A stretch of 17,042 nucleotides of DNA from JAZLIC01 sp045617225. GTDB lineage: Bacteria; Bacillota; Clostridia; Monoglobales; Monoglobaceae. How positions within the stretch are numbered: the first letter of the stretch is position 1; each line of letters opens with the position of its first letter. Below, piece by piece: positions 6,781 through 13,489 of the stretch. The notes below the pieces were generated by a model. That model was not told the DNA's origin and made no database searches. It was given only the letters and a program-made list of their open reading frames with translations. The stretch covers positions 1 to 17,042 of the forward strand of contig JAZLIC010000129.1 in the NCBI GenBank assembly GCA_045617225.1, given 5' to 3'. Made by a program: the position numbers and the translations under genes.

Positions 6781-6806
6781 ATCCTCCACCTCCTGTTTTG
6801 TACTTT

Positions 6807-6826
6807 GTCCGCCCCATAGAGCGAAC
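6807..6826 (-). promoter_or_regulatory. 5'-terminal hairpin of the rpmJ leader
   Basis: On the minus strand GTTCGCTC (6826-6819) pairs with GGGCGGAC (6814-6807): eight pairs including two G-U, with a 4-nt loop. It begins almost exactly at the predicted transcription start (about 6826). No T-run follows, so it is probably a 5' stabilising hairpin rather than an attenuator. Confidence 0.4.
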
Positions 6827-6832
6827 TTTGTT

Positions 6833-6861
6833 ATTATATCACACTATTATGGTTATGTCAA
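6833..6861 (-). promoter_or_regulatory. Perfect-consensus sigma-A promoter for rpmJ-rpsM-rpsK-rpsD-rpoA-rplQ
   Basis: On the minus strand TTGACA (6856-6861) and TATAAT (6833-6838) are both perfect, with a 17-bp spacer (6839-6855). The -35 box starts one base after the stop codon of the capA-like gene. The predicted start is near 6826, giving a leader of about 45 nt before rpmJ. Confidence 0.88.
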
Positions 6862-6862
6862 C

Positions 6863-7921
6863 TTATTTTTCTGTTGCATAACTTCTAAATTTTAAGTCAA
6901 TTTCACCAAGTTCTGCACTAAATCGCCTAATCTTCTCCTCTACACGATTTAGCTCATCGCCACCCAGCGGTGTCGGTTGATAATTGTTCCTTGATGATAC
7001 CGAAGATATTGAGCATGGAATAATCTCATAATTATCATCGGTTTTTACCTCACCGTTTTCAATGGTAAATGTCTGCCTGAAAATCATAGAATCCTTATCA
7101 CTTGGATTCTGATTTCCGCCAAAGCAGAAGTTCCCGAGACTATACGCTATGTACTTTCCCTTATACTTCTCCACGCCCTGCAAAACATGTGGGTGGTGCC
7201 CGATAACCAAGTCCGCGCCTAAATCTATTGCGTTATATGCAAGATTTTTTTGGCTCTCCGCCGGATAGTTTTCTCCTTCTATTCCCCAATGGACCTCCAC
7301 AAGGATAAGCTCTGCGCCATCGTCCTTAACCTGCTCCATTGCAACGGGAAGATTATCGTCCGCACTACCGTTTAAGGCATATAAACCTATCAAGCCTACC
7401 TTCACACCGTTTATATCCACAACTCCGGTGTTTAAGTTTTCAAACCATACAATCCCTGCATCGTCTAAATACTTTTTTGTATCCAAATTACTGATTTCGC
7501 CGTAATCGGAGCTATGGTTGTTTGCAAGAGTAACCGCCTCAACACCGCCTTCGGTTAAAACCTTGGTATACTCCGGCTTTCCGCGGAAAGCAAAGGTCTT
7601 ATCTGCCCTGCTTCCTCTCTCAGTCAAGGTGCCTTCAAAATTTACAATCGTTAAATCGTCCTCGTCAAAAATCGGCTTTACATTACTTAAAAAGTATCCG
7701 TAATTAAAGCCCCTGTTTTCTGCTTCGACAGGGAATGTAATGCCGCCAAAGTTCACATCTGTACCCAAAGTACAATCACCTGCCGCAGAAACGACAACTG
7801 TTTTTACAGGCGCTTCGGAAGCGGTAGGCAAAAAGTCATCCTCCTTTGTCGGATTGTTGCCGAAAAAAACGATAACAAATACTACAGCGATTAGTATAAC
7901 TACCCTAAAAAATTTCTTCAT
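6863..7921 (-). CDS. CapA-family metallophosphatase-like protein embedded in the ribosomal operon
   Basis: The 352-residue product belongs to the CapA/PgsA family, whose best-studied members take part in poly-gamma-glutamate capsule synthesis or export; the fold is that of calcineurin-like metallophosphatases. Residues 5-20 form a signal anchor with no lipobox. The domain follows: AAGDCTLG (46-53), NFEGTLT (94-100), LANNHSSDYG (132-141), VEVHWGIE (208-215), GHHPHVLQG (241-249) and SLGNF (261-265). These give the Asp, Asn and His metal ligands expected of the family. It lies between infA (35 nt) and rpmJ (82 nt), with no terminator on either side. Its start is within a predicted hairpin, and a strong promoter follows directly. 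The family is secure; the substrate is unknown, and many members are not linked to capsules. Confidence 0.92.
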   Translation of the reverse strand: MKKFFRVVILIAVVFVIVFFGNNPTKEDDFLPTASEAPVKTVVVSAAGDCTLGTDVNFGGITFPVEAENRGFNYGYFLSNVKPIFDEDDLTIVNFEGTLTERGSRADKTFAFRGKPEYTKVLTEGGVEAVTLANNHSSDYGEISNLDTKKYLDDAGIVWFENLNTGVVDINGVKVGLIGLYALNGSADDNLPVAMEQVKDDGAELILVEVHWGIEGENYPAESQKNLAYNAIDLGADLVIGHHPHVLQGVEKYKGKYIAYSLGNFCFGGNQNPSDKDSMIFRQTFTIENGEVKTDDNYEIIPCSISSVSSRNNYQPTPLGGDELNRVEEKIRRFSAELGEIDLKFRSYATEK

Positions 7922-7949
7922 ATGTACATTCCACCAATGTAAAACATAT
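7920..7949 (-). promoter_or_regulatory. Hairpin holding the ribosome binding site and start of the capA-like gene
   Basis: In minus-strand RNA, ATATGT (7949-7944), a TTT bulge, and ACATT (7940-7936) pair with AATGTACATAT (7930-7920), giving 11 bp. The loop is GGTGG (7935-7931), the only Shine-Dalgarno-like sequence here. The first two bases of the ATG lie in the stem. Such a fold would limit translation unless opened. The stem is AU-rich and modest in strength. Confidence 0.45.
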
Positions 7950-7956
7950 TTTAATT

Positions 7957-8178
7957 CTATTTCGCACGCCAGGTAATTCTGCCCTTTGTAAGGTCATAAG
8001 GTGACATCTCAACCGTAACCTTATCTCCCGGCAAAATGCGAATATAGTGCATTCTGAGTTTACCTGATATATGTGCCAAAATCTCATGGTCGCCATTATC
8101 AAGTTTTACACGGAATGTTGCATTAGGCAATGCCTCAACAACCCTGCCTTCAACTTCCAAAACATCTTCTTTAGCCAT
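7957..8178 (-). CDS. infA: Translation initiation factor IF-1
   Basis: IF-1 is a small OB-fold protein that blocks the A site of the 30S subunit during initiation. The 73-residue product has the family start MAKEDVLEVEGRVVEALPNA, the core LDNGDHEILAHISGK and the C-terminal DLTKGRITWRAK. Its first 8 bases overlap the end of the KOW-domain gene, and its AGAGGTG site lies inside that gene, which suggests translational coupling. It is normally followed by rpmJ; here a capA-like gene intervenes. Confidence 0.97.
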   Translation of the reverse strand: MAKEDVLEVEGRVVEALPNATFRVKLDNGDHEILAHISGKLRMHYIRILPGDKVTVEMSPYDLTKGRITWRAK

Positions 8179-8452
8179 TATAATACACCTCTCTTAAATT
8201 GCTTATTTCCTTACGAATTTCAACATCTGTTAAATCAACGTTTAAAAGCTTCTCACTTCTCACGCCCGTAAATTGAATATGCTTTATATTTTTGCGCTTT
8301 GCACTGCCGATTTTCCGTGACTTGCCGTCGGCAATAATCACACGGTTATCCTCTGTGCCGATAACCAAAAATAATTTACCTTCTTCCCGTCCTGCCGTTG
8401 CCAGAACAAGGTCACCGATTTTATATGTATTTTTATTTTTCAACTCTGCCAT
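8171..8452 (-). CDS. KOW-domain RNA-binding protein, L14e-like
   Basis: The 93-residue basic protein carries a KOW-type fold in its N-terminal half: YKIGDLVLATAGREEGKLFL (10-29), then VIGTEDNRVIIADGK. It resembles the archaeal/eukaryotic L14e/L27e-type family seen between map and infA in many Firmicutes (the B. subtilis gene in this spot is, as I recall, ybzG). The C-terminal half is a charged helix-like tail. It starts 6 nt after map and overlaps infA by 8 nt (ATGGCTAA). Its position suggests a ribosome- or rRNA-related role, but the function is not established. Confidence 0.85.
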   Translation of the reverse strand: MAELKNKNTYKIGDLVLATAGREEGKLFLVIGTEDNRVIIADGKSRKIGSAKRKNIKHIQFTGVRSEKLLNVDLTDVEIRKEISNLREVYYNG

Positions 8453-8458
8453 ATAACC

Positions 8459-9214
8459 TCAGCTCCACTGCGGTAAAGTAAGCAAAACAGGGCCATCGGG
8501 TGTAACCAACACCGTGTTTTCATAGTGTGCGGATAATTTTCCGTCCTCGGTTATAACCGCCCAATCGTCATCGCCCACATAGAAATCCTTTTTCCCTTGA
8601 AGAACCATCGGCTCTATTGCAAGGCACATACCACTTCGTATTCTTATACCTCTGCTTTTGGTGACATAATTCGGGATTTCCGGGTCCTCGTGCAGGCTTG
8701 CACCTATACCGTGACCGCAATAATCTCTAAGCACCGAAAAGCCGTTTGACTCTACATAATCCTGCACAGCCTTAGAAATATCGGAAATACGATATCCGTC
8801 CTCTGCGAACTTTATACCCTCAAAAAAGCTTTGCTCCGTAACATCAATCAATTTTTGCGCCTCGGTAGAAATCTTTCCTACACCAAAGGTGCGGCAAGCA
8901 TCACCGTGATAACCTTTATAACAGGCACCAACATCAATACTCACAATGTCACCCTCTTTAAGAGGCTTGTGTGCCGGAAATCCGTGGATAACCACATCAT
9001 TTACACTTGCACAAACACTGCCCGGAAAGCCGCTGTACCCCTTAAATGAAGCGGTGCAGCCCTGTGACTTAATATACTTTTCGGCAATTCTGTCAAGCTC
9101 ATAAGTGCTGATGCCCGGCTTTACTGCTGCACGGACGGTTTCTAAGGTTTCGTATGTTACCCTGCCCGCTATACGCATCTTTTCTATCTCTGCTTTTGAC
9201 TTAATACTTACCAT
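8459..9214 (-). CDS. map: Methionine aminopeptidase, type I
   Basis: This cytoplasmic enzyme removes the N-terminal methionine from new proteins as they leave the ribosome. The 251-residue length and single catalytic domain are those of type I. All five metal ligands are present: Asp94 (SIDVGA), Asp105 (GDACRTF), His168 (CGHGIG), Glu201 (AIEPM) and Glu232 (HYENTV). The substrate-contacting histidines 78 and 175 are also present. It begins 2 nt after adk. Adk-map-(KOW)-infA is the conserved gene order. Confidence 0.97.
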   Translation of the reverse strand: MVSIKSKAEIEKMRIAGRVTYETLETVRAAVKPGISTYELDRIAEKYIKSQGCTASFKGYSGFPGSVCASVNDVVIHGFPAHKPLKEGDIVSIDVGACYKGYHGDACRTFGVGKISTEAQKLIDVTEQSFFEGIKFAEDGYRISDISKAVQDYVESNGFSVLRDYCGHGIGASLHEDPEIPNYVTKSRGIRIRSGMCLAIEPMVLQGKKDFYVGDDDWAVITEDGKLSAHYENTVLVTPDGPVLLTLPQWS

Positions 9215-9216
9215 AA

Positions 9217-9852
9217 TTATTCAACTTCCAACGCCTTTAAAACTTCTTTTGTTGTACTTTCAATCTCGTCCTTGCCATAAACGCTGCGTACCAAGCCCTT
9301 TTTCTCATAGAAAGAAATCAAAGGTTCTGTCTGTGTACGATATGTTTCCAGACGCTTGGCTATCGTTTCCGGCTTATCATCTTCTCTTGTGCGAAGCTCA
9401 CCGCCGCAAGAGTCACAAACGCCGTCAACCTTCGGACGCCTGTGTAATTTATGGAAGGTAGTACCGCACTTTGAACATTCCAAACGACCTGCCAAACGCT
9501 CGATAATTGTTTCGTCGGCTACGATTATATTTAAAACACAGTCTATATCAATAGCGGAATTTTCAAGAGCCTCTGCCTGTGCCAAAGTCCTCGGAAAACC
9601 GTCTAATATAAAACCGTCTTTGCAATCGTCTGCCGAAAGGCGTTCTTCAACCACCTTGATTATTACATCATCCGGAACAAACTTACCATCGTTTATATAC
9701 TGCTCTGCAATCTTGCCAAGCTCGGTACCCTCGCTTATGCTTTGTCGAAGCATTGCACCTGTGGAAATGGTCGGAATACCAAAATGTTTACTGAGAATTT
9801 CTGCCTGGGTTCCTTTTCCGGCTCCCGGAGCTGCAAGTAAAATCAATCTCAT
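9217..9852 (-). CDS. adk: Adenylate kinase, zinc-containing
   Basis: Adenylate kinase interconverts ATP, ADP and AMP. The product is 211 residues from the ATG at 9852, chosen because the family start MRLILLAAPGAGKGTQAE is here with an AGAGGCG site upstream; a longer frame reaches 9930 but has no family match. Residues 7-15 are the P-loop. Its first position is Ala7, where Gly is usual (confirmed codon GCA). LDGFPRT (83-89) is present. The LID domain has a Cys4 zinc site (Cys126, 129, 146, 149). It is separated from secY by 126 nt, with a hairpin and a possible promoter, and is coupled to map. Confidence 0.97.
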   Translation of the reverse strand: MRLILLAAPGAGKGTQAEILSKHFGIPTISTGAMLRQSISEGTELGKIAEQYINDGKFVPDDVIIKVVEERLSADDCKDGFILDGFPRTLAQAEALENSAIDIDCVLNIIVADETIIERLAGRLECSKCGTTFHKLHRRPKVDGVCDSCGGELRTREDDKPETIAKRLETYRTQTEPLISFYEKKGLVRSVYGKDEIESTTKEVLKALEVE

Positions 9853-9865
9853 TTTAAAATATCGC

Positions 9866-9900
9866 CTCTTTAAATTATATACATATGTTGTTTCCATATA
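9866..9900 (-). promoter_or_regulatory. Possible internal promoter for adk-map-infA
   Basis: In the secY-adk gap the minus strand has a perfect TATAAT preceded, 17 bp upstream, by TTTATA, a 4-of-6 match to the -35 consensus. The start would fall very close to the adk ribosome binding site, so the leader would be unusually short. This is a weak candidate. Confidence 0.3.
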
Positions 9901-9908
9901 AACGGATA

Positions 9909-9949
9909 GAGCAGACGCCTTTCTCAACAAGTGAAAACGGTGTCTACTC
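9909..9949 (-). promoter_or_regulatory. Hairpin in the secY-adk gap
   Basis: On the minus strand GAGTAGACACCGTTT pairs with AAAGGCGTCTGCTC: about 13 pairs with one mismatch, one wobble and one bulge, and a loop of about 12 nt. No T-run follows, so it is not a normal terminator. It may mark an mRNA processing or stability boundary between secY and adk. Confidence 0.45.
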
Positions 9950-9978
9950 TCCCCGCTAAATAGTCTATTAAATTTGGA

Positions 9979-11259
9979 TTACTCCAAAAATCCCTTATAG
10001 TGTCTCATAAGCATCTGAGATTCCAAATCCTTAACTGTCTCAAGTGCAACACCAACCATAATGAGAAGTGATGTACCGCCGATAGCCAAGTTCTGAACCT
10101 TGAATACAAGATTCATCAAAATCGGAACAACTGCTATGATACCAAGGAAGATAGAACCTGTTAATGTAATTCTGCCCAAAACTTTTGAAATATATTCAGA
10201 AGTTGGTCTTCCCGGACGAATACCCGGAATAAATCCGCCGTTCTTCTTCATATTGTTAGCCATCTCAATCGGATTGAACTGTATAGCTGTATAGAAATAT
10301 GTGAAGAAGATAATAAGCAAGAAGTACAAAACTGCATAAATCCATGATTGTGAAGAAAATACCTTCAAAAATCCGCCCCAAAATCCGTCGGACTGACTAT
10401 TTACGCCAAAGAAGCCTGCAATAGTTCCCGGGAATGACATAATTGACATAGCAAAAATGATTGGGATAACGCCTGCAGATGCAACCTTAATCGGAATGTG
10501 TGTACTTTGACCGCCATACATCTTACGGCCTACTACACGCTTTGCATACTGCACGGATATTCTTCTCTCTGCTTCGTTCATAAGAACTACAAAACCGATA
10601 ATAAGTACAACAAATATTAAAAGTACGATACCGCCGATTATGTTCATTGTACCATTCTGCATATAAGCAATAGAAGAAGTAATCATTGAAGGAATACGAG
10701 ATACGATACCTGCAAAAATGATAAGCGAGATACCATTACCTACACCCTTCTCTGTAATCTGCTCACCAAGCCACATAAGGAATGCAGTACCTGCCGCAAA
10801 TGTAATAACTACAACTGCTGCGGTTGTCCATCCCGGGTTGGTAACAGCATGGAAGTTCTTAAGCATAAAGTACAAGCCGATTGCCTGGATTAAAGCAAGT
10901 ACAACTGTACCATATCTCTGAATTTGTGCAATCTTCTTTCTGCCGTCTTCGCCTTCCTGCTGCATTCTTTCAAGTGCAGGGATTGCGACACACAGAAGCT
11001 GCATAATAATGGATGAATTGATGTACGGTGTGATGCTCATTGCAAAAATTGTTGCATTCTGGAACGCACCACCTGATACTAAATCAATAAAACCGAAGAT
11101 TGAGTTCTCGCTGTTAAACAACGCTTGCATCTGACTTGCATCAAGCATCGGAACAGGGATAACCGAACCTAAACGGAAGATAATAAGTAACAAGCATGTA
11201 TACAATATCTTCTTTCTGAGGTCGGCAATCTTCCAGGCGTTTCTGATTGTATTAAACAT
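9979..11259 (-). CDS. secY: Preprotein translocase subunit SecY
   Basis: SecY is the membrane channel through which proteins cross or enter the cytoplasmic membrane, working with SecE, SecG and SecA. The 426-residue protein has about ten hydrophobic segments. Family signatures include GSVIPVPMLD (31-40), the plug region and ITPYINSSIIMQLL (76-89), GNGISLII (174-181), the cytoplasmic loop YAKRVVGRKMYGG (238-250) and NGGFIPGIRPGRPT (340-353). It begins 1 nt after rplO, as expected in the spc operon. Confidence 0.98.
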   Translation of the reverse strand: MFNTIRNAWKIADLRKKILYTCLLLIIFRLGSVIPVPMLDASQMQALFNSENSIFGFIDLVSGGAFQNATIFAMSITPYINSSIIMQLLCVAIPALERMQQEGEDGRKKIAQIQRYGTVVLALIQAIGLYFMLKNFHAVTNPGWTTAAVVVITFAAGTAFLMWLGEQITEKGVGNGISLIIFAGIVSRIPSMITSSIAYMQNGTMNIIGGIVLLIFVVLIIGFVVLMNEAERRISVQYAKRVVGRKMYGGQSTHIPIKVASAGVIPIIFAMSIMSFPGTIAGFFGVNSQSDGFWGGFLKVFSSQSWIYAVLYFLLIIFFTYFYTAIQFNPIEMANNMKKNGGFIPGIRPGRPTSEYISKVLGRITLTGSIFLGIIAVVPILMNLVFKVQNLAIGGTSLLIMVGVALETVKDLESQMLMRHYKGFLE

Positions 11260-11260
11260 C

Positions 11261-11701
11261 TTATACCACCTCTGCCTTTCCGCCGGCAGCTACGATTTTT
11301 TCTGCTGCTGCCTTAGTAAATCTAACCGCCTTTACTGTAAGGTTCTTTTCAACTTCGCCGCGGCCTAAGAATACAACACCGTCGCAAATCTTAGAAATAA
11401 CACCGGCTTCCTTCAAAACCTCTGCGGTAACTTCTGTACCCGCTTCAAACTTGTTGAGAACCTCAACATTTACAGATACATACTGCTTTGCGAAAATATT
11501 TTTAAATCCACGCTTCGGCAAGCGTCTGTAAATGGGCATCTGTCCACCTTCAAAACCGGGGCGTACACCGCCGCCGCTACGGGCGTTCTGGCCCTTATGA
11601 CCCTTACCTGCTGTCTTGCCGTTGCCACTGCCGTGACCACGACCTACACGAAACGCTTTCTTTTTGGAGCCTTCGCTCGGAGATAATTCATGAAGTTTCA
11701 T
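11261..11701 (-). CDS. rplO: 50S ribosomal protein L15
   Basis: L15 is a late-assembly 23S rRNA-binding protein. The start is placed at the ATG at 11701 (MKLHELSPSEGSKKK), 6 nt after a GGAGGTG site. The upstream in-frame GTG at 11710 lies inside the ribosome binding site. This gives 146 residues, the family norm. The Gly/Arg/Lys-rich N-terminal extension (RVGRGHGSGNGKTAGKGHKG) and the motif YRRLPKRGF are diagnostic. Confidence 0.97.
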   Translation of the reverse strand: MKLHELSPSEGSKKKAFRVGRGHGSGNGKTAGKGHKGQNARSGGGVRPGFEGGQMPIYRRLPKRGFKNIFAKQYVSVNVEVLNKFEAGTEVTAEVLKEAGVISKICDGVVFLGRGEVEKNLTVKAVRFTKAAAEKIVAAGGKAEVV

Positions 11702-11749
11702 TGAGCACACCTCCTCCTTTTCAGAAAAATATATTTGTTAAAATACATT

Positions 11750-11762
11750 GGCGCCATGCGCC
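11750..11762 (-). promoter_or_regulatory. Small GC-rich hairpin in the rpmD-rplO gap
   Basis: GGCGC (11750-11754) and GCGCC (11758-11762) form a 5-bp all-GC stem with a 3-nt loop in an otherwise AT-rich 73-nt gap. An AU-rich segment follows on the minus strand, but not a run of T. It could cause pausing; function unknown. Confidence 0.3.
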
Positions 11763-11774
11763 TTTAAATCATCT

Positions 11775-11954
11775 TTAACCCTCAACGGTTACCAAATGCT
11801 TAACCTTGAAGATCATGCCTCTGATCTGGGCATTATCCGGCTTTTCAACCGTTTGATGTAACTTTTTAAGACCAAGAGCCTGTACTGTAGCAATCTGGTC
11901 CTTTTTGCATCCGATTGTACTCTTTGTAAGAGTAACTTTGATAGTATTAGCCAA
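11775..11954 (-). CDS. rpmD: 50S ribosomal protein L30 (TTG start)
   Basis: L30 is a small 23S rRNA-binding protein. The start is placed at TTG (11954-11952), 8 nt after a strong AGGAGG, giving 59 residues beginning MANTIKVTLTKSTIGCKKDQ. This matches the family start and length. The longer frame from 11978 would put the ribosome binding site inside the gene. It ends in IFKVKHLVTVEG. It lies between rpsE and rplO, as in other bacteria. Confidence 0.95.
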   Translation of the reverse strand: MANTIKVTLTKSTIGCKKDQIATVQALGLKKLHQTVEKPDNAQIRGMIFKVKHLVTVEG

Positions 11955-11986
11955 GGATATAACCTCCTGTCTTGACAATGTTCAAA

Positions 11987-12517
11987 TTAGCCCAAGATTT
12001 CTTCCGGCTTTTTGCCTCTGTTCTGTGCAACTTCTTCAAGGCTTTTAAGTGATGCCAAGCCTTCAATTGTAGCTGCAACAACATTCTTGGGATTATTACT
12101 GCGCAAGCACTTTGTACGAATATCCTTAATGCCTGCAAGTTCAAGTACCGCACGGGCAGGACCACCCGCAATAACACCTGTACCTTCACTAGCCGGCTTT
12201 AAGAGTACTCTGCCTGCGCCGGATTCACCGATTATTTCGTGCGGAATTGATGTCTTACGAAGAGGAACTGTAATCATATTCTTCTTTGCATCATCAATAC
12301 CCTTACGGATTGCGTCCGGAATTTCAGCAGCCTTACCCGTTCCGCATCCTACATGACCGTTATGGTCACCAACTACTACAAGTGCGCTGAAACGGAATGT
12401 TCTACCGCCCTTTACAACCTTTGCGACACGGTTAAGGTGAACTACCTTTTCTTCTATATCAAGCACATCTGCATCAATGCGCTCCTGCTTTTTTGTTCTT
12501 TCACCTTTTTCTGCCAT
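11987..12517 (-). CDS. rpsE: 30S ribosomal protein S5
   Basis: S5 sits at the mRNA entry side of the 30S subunit and affects decoding accuracy. The ATG at 12517 (MAEKGERTKKQERID) follows an AGAGGTG site by 6 nt. The GTG at 12526 overlaps that site and is rejected. The 176-residue product has the double-stranded RNA-binding domain (LNRVAKVVKGGRTFRFSALV, VVGDHNGHVGCGTGKA) and the C-terminal motif CLRSNNPKNVVAATIEGL. Confidence 0.97.
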   Translation of the reverse strand: MAEKGERTKKQERIDADVLDIEEKVVHLNRVAKVVKGGRTFRFSALVVVGDHNGHVGCGTGKAAEIPDAIRKGIDDAKKNMITVPLRKTSIPHEIIGESGAGRVLLKPASEGTGVIAGGPARAVLELAGIKDIRTKCLRSNNPKNVVAATIEGLASLKSLEEVAQNRGKKPEEILG

Positions 12518-12540
12518 ATCTTTCACCTCTTTCTGTTTTC

Positions 12541-12903
12541 TTAGAATTTCAGGCCGCCTTCACGCGCGCCATCGGCAAGAGAAGCAACTCTGCCGTGATA
12601 CACATATCCGCCTCTGTCAAAGACTACATTTTCGATGCCCTTGTCAGCTGCTTTCTTTGCAATAGAAAGTCCTACTGCCTTTGCTGCGTCTTTATTGCCA
12701 CCGTAATTTGCCTTTAAATCTGCATCAAGTGTTGATGCTGATACCAAAGTGCGTCCGGTAGTATCATCAATAATCTGCGCATAAATATTCTTAAGACTGC
12801 GGAAAACGCAGAGTCTTGGGATTTCAGTTGTACCTGAAACCTTTTTTCTTACTCTGGCATGTCGTGCAAGTCTAGATACATTACTGCTTTCCTTTTTAAT
12901 CAT
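12541..12903 (-). CDS. rplR: 50S ribosomal protein L18
   Basis: L18 binds 5S rRNA and helps attach it to 23S rRNA. The 120-residue product has the basic N-terminus (RLARHARVRKKVSGT), the motif PRLCVFRSLKNIYAQIID, and the ending FDRGGYVYHGRVASLADGAR, all typical. It starts at an ATG with a GGGAGGTG site, 24 nt after rplF and 23 nt before rpsE. Confidence 0.97.
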   Translation of the reverse strand: MIKKESSNVSRLARHARVRKKVSGTTEIPRLCVFRSLKNIYAQIIDDTTGRTLVSASTLDADLKANYGGNKDAAKAVGLSIAKKAADKGIENVVFDRGGYVYHGRVASLADGAREGGLKF

Positions 12904-12927
12904 ATCGTTTGCACCTCCCTGCGGTTA

Positions 12928-13473
12928 TTACTTCTTAGAACCGGCTTTGCCTTCCTTACGTCTGATGTGTTCATCAACGTATTTAATACCCTTGCCCTTA
13001 TATGGCTCCGGCGGTCTCTTCTCGCGAACGTTCGCTGCGAACTGACCTACCTTCTGCTTATCAGGACCTGAGATGATAATCTGGTTCGGTTGCGGAACAT
13101 CAATGGTGATACCATCTGTTTCTTCCATTTCAACCTGATGTGAATAACCGAGATTCATAACCAGCTTATTACCCTGCTTTGCAGCTCTGTAACCTACACC
13201 GTTGATTTCAAGCTCCTTCTTGAAGCCTTCTGTACAACCTACTATCATATTTGAGAGAAGTGTACGTGTCAAGCCGTGAAGAGCCTTATGCTGCTTTGCT
13301 TCTGATGGGCGTGTAACCTTTGCAACGCCACCGTCTACTTCGATTTTGATATCCCGGGGGAGTTTTTGTGAAAGCTCGCCCTTGGGACCTTTAACACTTA
13401 CTTCATTGTTTGCACCTATCTTTATCTCAACACCTGCCGGCACTGTGATAGGCATATTTCCTATACGTGACAA
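12928..13473 (-). CDS. rplF: 50S ribosomal protein L6 (TTG start)
   Basis: L6 binds 23S rRNA near the sarcin-ricin loop and factor-binding site. The start is placed at TTG (13473-13471), 6 nt after GGAGGAG, giving 181 residues with the family start MSRIGNMPITVPAGVEIKIG. An ATG 33 bases upstream would overlap the end of rpsH and lacks family similarity. The C-terminal signature PEPYKGKGIKYVDEHIRRKEGK is present (about 22 residues before a short basic tail). Confidence 0.96.
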   Translation of the reverse strand: MSRIGNMPITVPAGVEIKIGANNEVSVKGPKGELSQKLPRDIKIEVDGGVAKVTRPSEAKQHKALHGLTRTLLSNMIVGCTEGFKKELEINGVGYRAAKQGNKLVMNLGYSHQVEMEETDGITIDVPQPNQIIISGPDKQKVGQFAANVREKRPPEPYKGKGIKYVDEHIRRKEGKAGSKK

Positions 13474-13489
13474 TGAAATCTCCTCCTTT

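Noticed and set aside
9356..9901. 181-residue open frame on the + strand
   Set aside because: It is antisense to adk, with no recognisable motif and no ribosome binding site.
11947..12189. 80-residue minus-strand frame overlapping rpsE and the rpmD start
   Set aside because: It is an out-of-frame shadow of rpsE; rpsE coding is unambiguous.
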